64,000 nt of DNA from Sulfuricurvum sp. (lineage in GTDB: Bacteria; Campylobacterota; Campylobacteria; Campylobacterales; Sulfurimonadaceae). The position numbers and the translations under genes were made by a program. The number at the start of each line of letters is the position of its first letter. Position 1 is the stretch's first letter. Positions 61,086 through 64,000 of the stretch are shown one piece after another. Location: positions 1-64,000 of the forward strand of contig NZ_JAQTUH010000005.1 in assembly GCF_028710345.1 (NCBI RefSeq), read 5' to 3'. The notes below the pieces were generated by a model that made no database searches, was not told the DNA's origin, and worked only from the letters and a program-made list of their open reading frames with translations.

Positions 61086-62341
61086 TTTTTAGCAAAGAGT
61101 TGTGTTGTACTGAGAATGAAGAGTCTAAACAAAGAAAAGAGAAAGCATTTACCGTTGTCACCCATGAATATACGAGTGGAAAAATCGGTTATTATGGACT
61201 CCCAATCAGTTCAATTAAAACAGTCGATGAGGTGAAATTATTAGAGGATCAAAATCCGTTTTTAGCATCCGGTACGATTAGTGATATCGCCCTGATCGGT
61301 ATTGGTGGTTCCTCATTAGGGGTCAAAGGGATTGATTCACTGTTAAAAGCTAAAAAAATACCCACACGAAATCTCCATTTTTTTGAAAATACCGATCCAA
61401 CAAATATTTCTAAAACATTATCCACATTGACAAAAGAGAATACCCTTTTTATTGTCGCTTCTAAATCGGGGACGACTATTGAGACGATCTCGATTCTAAA
61501 AACTGTTATTAGTTACTATGGGCTTGATATTGAAGGGGATGATCGAAATCGTATACTGGTTATAACCGATGCGGGATCATCATTATCGAAATTTGCCGAT
61601 CATCATGGAATGAGACAGTTTGCAATACCGCTCAATGTTGGAGGACGATTTTCGGTATTGAGTGCTGTTGGTATCGTTCCATTGACATTGGCAGGATACG
61701 ACACTAAAGCTATTCTCGCTGGTGCACAGACATTTTTAGAGAGTTTTTTTAGTCGTCACGAAGATCATCTTTTAGAAAAAGGGTGTTTTCTTTTTGAAAA
61801 TAGTGCAACAATTACCACTAATATACTATTCGCATATGCCAATGAACTTGAAAACATGTGTAAATGGTATGTTCAGTTATGGGGAGAGTCGTTAGGTAAA
61901 ATCGATTTTCATGGAAAAACCGTCGGATTAACCCCACAAGCATTGATCGGTTCGGTGGATCAGCACTCCTTTTTACAACTTCTCATAGAAGGTCCTAAAG
62001 ATAAGAGTGTGACGTTTATCAATATTCTCGATTTTGAGAGTGATTTGATGATTCCGACACTCTCTTTGAAATACCTCGAAAAAACCGATTTTGTTCATGG
62101 CAAAAGTTTTAATGAACTGATAAATCTCCAATGTGCGGCGACAAAGGAGAGTTTAGTTTTAAGTGGTGTTCCAACCGACCAGTTGAGTTTTGAAAAAATT
62201 GATGAAGCTAATATTGGAACGATGATCCTTTACTATGAACTCTTAACGTCTGTTGTTGGTGCGATGATGGAGATAAATCCATACGATCAGCCAGGTGTTG
62301 AACTGGGCAAACAGATTCTCTACAAAAAATTTGATACGTGA
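61082..62341 (+). CDS. pgi: Glucose-6-phosphate isomerase
   Basis: A 419-residue short-form Pgi. Motifs: IGGSSLGVKGI, ASKSGTTIETI, NVGGRFSVLSAVG, LWGESLGK and the C-terminal signature INPYDQPGVELGKQ. It connects fructose 6-phosphate from Fbp with glucose 6-phosphate for the glycogen branch. It is shorter than the 549-residue E. coli enzyme. It overlaps glgB by 4 bp and ends 7 bp before the phosphorylase-like gene. Confidence 0.95.
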   Translation: MIFSKELCCTENEESKQRKEKAFTVVTHEYTSGKIGYYGLPISSIKTVDEVKLLEDQNPFLASGTISDIALIGIGGSSLGVKGIDSLLKAKKIPTRNLHFFENTDPTNISKTLSTLTKENTLFIVASKSGTTIETISILKTVISYYGLDIEGDDRNRILVITDAGSSLSKFADHHGMRQFAIPLNVGGRFSVLSAVGIVPLTLAGYDTKAILAGAQTFLESFFSRHEDHLLEKGCFLFENSATITTNILFAYANELENMCKWYVQLWGESLGKIDFHGKTVGLTPQALIGSVDQHSFLQLLIEGPKDKSVTFINILDFESDLMIPTLSLKYLEKTDFVHGKSFNELINLQCAATKESLVLSGVPTDQLSFEKIDEANIGTMILYYELLTSVVGAMMEINPYDQPGVELGKQILYKKFDT

Positions 62342-62348
62342 GGTTACT

Positions 62349-63992
62349 ATGATTTTACATGATTATGAAATTGACCCCAAATATACAACATGTGTCGCTT
62401 ATTTTTCGATGGAGTTTGCTATCCATCAAGCACTCAAAATTTATTCTGGGGGATTAGGATTCTTAGCCGGTTCGCATATGCGAAGTGCCTACGATCTACG
62501 TCAAAATGTTGTCGGAGTCGGTATTCTTTGGAGTTTTGGATACTATGACCAATCACGTCATGAAGACCGCTCTTTAGAAGCGGAATTTATCCGTAAACAT
62601 TATTATTTCCTTGAAGATTTAGGGATACAGGCTACGGTACATCTTCATTCTCAAGATGTTTACATCAAAGCTTTTTATCTTCCCGCCAATATTTTTAGTT
62701 CAGCTCCTATGATTTTGCTCTCTACCGATATCCCTGAAAATGATTTTTTGGCCCGTACTATTACTCATAAACTCTATGATAATAATGAGGAGACACGTAT
62801 CTCTCAAGAGATCGTATTGGGAATCGGTGGTGTAAAAGTTCTTGATGCGCTTAGACAGCCGATTGATATTTATCATATGAACGAAGGGCATGCAATGCCG
62901 CTTGTTTTTGAACTTTATGCCAAATATCAAAATATGGACGAAGTCAAAAAACGGGTTGTATTTACAACCCATACCCCTGAAGATGCGGGAAATGAACAAC
63001 ATAATATCAATCTGCTCCATAAATTCGGATTTTTTGACGGGTTGCAGTTAGATACGGTACGTTCGATTATGAAAATGGAAAATGATGAGATGTTTAATCT
63101 TACTATCGGAGCATTGCGTTCGAGTAAAATCACCAATGCTGTTTCCAAAATGCACGGTGAAGTAGCAAATCGTATGTGGCTCGATTGTGTAGGTCGTTCT
63201 GAAATTATCCATATTACCAATGCTCAAAATCGTCGTTTTTGGACAGATGGAGGGATGCTTACTGCTCTTGATGATCATGAGGATTATGCCCTTATCGGAA
63301 GGAAAAAACACCTTAAACGAGAACTCTTTAATGTTGTTGCCGATCAAACGGGGAAAATGTTTAATCCAGATGTATTAACGATTGTGTGGGCACGTCGTTT
63401 TGCAGAATACAAACGTCCTGGATTGCTCAAGCACGATTTTGCCCGTTTTAAAAAGCTACTAGAACGCAAGGAAAAGCCGATTCAGGTTATATGGGCAGGA
63501 AAACCCTATCCATTTGATACGAATGCTGTCAATGCATTTAATGAATTGATTCATATTAGTCATGGAATAAAAAATATGGCGGTATTGGTAGGCTATGAGC
63601 TTGAACTCTCTCGAATTTTGAAAAAAGGGTCAGACGTATGGCTTAATACTCCGCGTGTTTCTCGTGAAGCGAGTGGAACGAGCGGTATGACAGCGAGCAT
63701 GAATGGATCTATTCACTTTTCAACGAATGATGGATGGCATCCTGAATATGCAAAACATGGTATCAATGCATTTACTATCCCCGAAATAGATCATACTACC
63801 CCTATAGAGGTACAAGATCGTGAAGATAATAAAAATTTGATGGATATTTTAGAAAATGAAATAATCCCAATGTATTACGATCATGTTGAGCAGTGGACAC
63901 AAATTATGAAAAATACGATGAGCGATGTTATCCCCGCATTTGACTCAGGGCGAATGGCACATGAGTATTATGTGAAGATGTATACCATTTAA
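62349..63992 (+). CDS. glgP: GT35 alpha-glucan phosphorylase-like protein with altered PLP site
   Basis: A 547-residue protein of the short alpha-glucan phosphorylase type: YFSMEFAIHQ, YSGGLGFLAGSHMRSAYDL, NEGHAMPLVFEL, RRFAEYKRPGLL and EASGTSGMTASMNGS. In GT35 phosphorylases the last motif reads GTxxMK and the Lys carries pyridoxal phosphate; here the codon is ACA, Thr448. Two other usual residues are changed (LAGD to LAGS, AGKAHP to AGKPYP). It may thus not be a normal phosphorylase. The ATG at 62349 has GAGG 5 nt upstream. Last gene of the glycogen operon visible; 8 bases remain after it. Confidence 0.85.
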   Translation: MILHDYEIDPKYTTCVAYFSMEFAIHQALKIYSGGLGFLAGSHMRSAYDLRQNVVGVGILWSFGYYDQSRHEDRSLEAEFIRKHYYFLEDLGIQATVHLHSQDVYIKAFYLPANIFSSAPMILLSTDIPENDFLARTITHKLYDNNEETRISQEIVLGIGGVKVLDALRQPIDIYHMNEGHAMPLVFELYAKYQNMDEVKKRVVFTTHTPEDAGNEQHNINLLHKFGFFDGLQLDTVRSIMKMENDEMFNLTIGALRSSKITNAVSKMHGEVANRMWLDCVGRSEIIHITNAQNRRFWTDGGMLTALDDHEDYALIGRKKHLKRELFNVVADQTGKMFNPDVLTIVWARRFAEYKRPGLLKHDFARFKKLLERKEKPIQVIWAGKPYPFDTNAVNAFNELIHISHGIKNMAVLVGYELELSRILKKGSDVWLNTPRVSREASGTSGMTASMNGSIHFSTNDGWHPEYAKHGINAFTIPEIDHTTPIEVQDREDNKNLMDILENEIIPMYYDHVEQWTQIMKNTMSDVIPAFDSGRMAHEYYVKMYTI

Positions 63993-64000
63993 AACAGCTT

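Noticed and set aside
1-64000. tRNA or rRNA genes, prophage, integrase or transposase genes
   Set aside because: I looked through the intergenic gaps and proteins and found none I could support.

Overview
The window looks like a chromosomal segment of a Campylobacterota (Epsilonproteobacteria) bacterium, probably a free-living sulfur/hydrogen oxidiser close to Sulfuricurvum or Sulfurimonas. This is an inference. It rests on moderately AT-rich DNA, tightly packed genes with ATGA/GTGA overlaps, BioV-type biotin synthesis, a FtsH-like protein without protease residues, and several gene strings whose order matches Campylobacter jejuni as I remember it: S4 protein-TsaE-LptB-RpoN; COG3400-AroB-MscS-MtaB-FtsH-like; NadK-RecN-TatD-MltD-RlpA-KdsC-LptC-LptA-EngB-PBP2; MobB-Fbp-small protein-MetG. 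No rRNA, tRNA, CRISPR array or insertion-sequence transposase was seen.

Layout. 1-8.3 kb: the 3' part of a giant RTX adhesin followed by LapG-like protease and LapD-like c-di-GMP receptor genes, a complete switch for holding or releasing a surface adhesin. 8.3-11.2 kb: YgiQ, then a small accessory patch (unknown exported protein, palindromic repeat, orphan antitoxin-like gene) bounded by a duplicated copy of the ygiQ tail. 11.2-19.5 kb: a housekeeping operon (S4, trpD, tsaE, lptB, rpoN, TIGR02757) enclosed by two opposing GGDEF-EAL genes, one with intact motifs and one degenerate. 19.6-27.2 kb: RCK-like protein, aroB, mscS, mtaB, inactive-protease FtsH homologue, bioV. 27.2-28.6 kb: DUF3800 gene, a probable small RNA on the minus strand, mogA. 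28.7-39.7 kb: a long operon for NAD kinase, DNA repair, peptidoglycan remodelling, LPS transport, cell elongation and some histidine/arginine synthesis, ending against convergent ybeY.

39.7-42.5 kb: an AT-rich island with a single TIR-like/TPR gene (candidate anti-phage or stress effector), then queC. 42.6-48.5 kb: YgjP-type metalloprotease, an orphan Mur-ligase-N-domain-like protein, metG, a repeat-rich patch around a 69-aa gene, a Cys-rich small protein, fbp and mobB, nearly all on the minus strand. 48.7-64 kb: a nine-gene plus-strand glycogen/alpha-glucan operon: nucleotidyltransferase-phosphomutase fusion, two GH57 enzymes, GalT-like transferase, two tandem glycogen synthases, branching enzyme, Pgi and a GT35 phosphorylase-like protein. 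fbp, immediately on the other side, fits a gluconeogenesis-to-storage route.

The observations I would follow first are the minus-strand small RNA at 27950-28011, the TIR-TPR gene, the phosphorylase-like protein with Thr at the expected PLP-lysine position, the phosphomutase domain without its phosphoserine loop, the protease-dead FtsH homologue, and the 28-residue membrane microprotein at 8314-8400.
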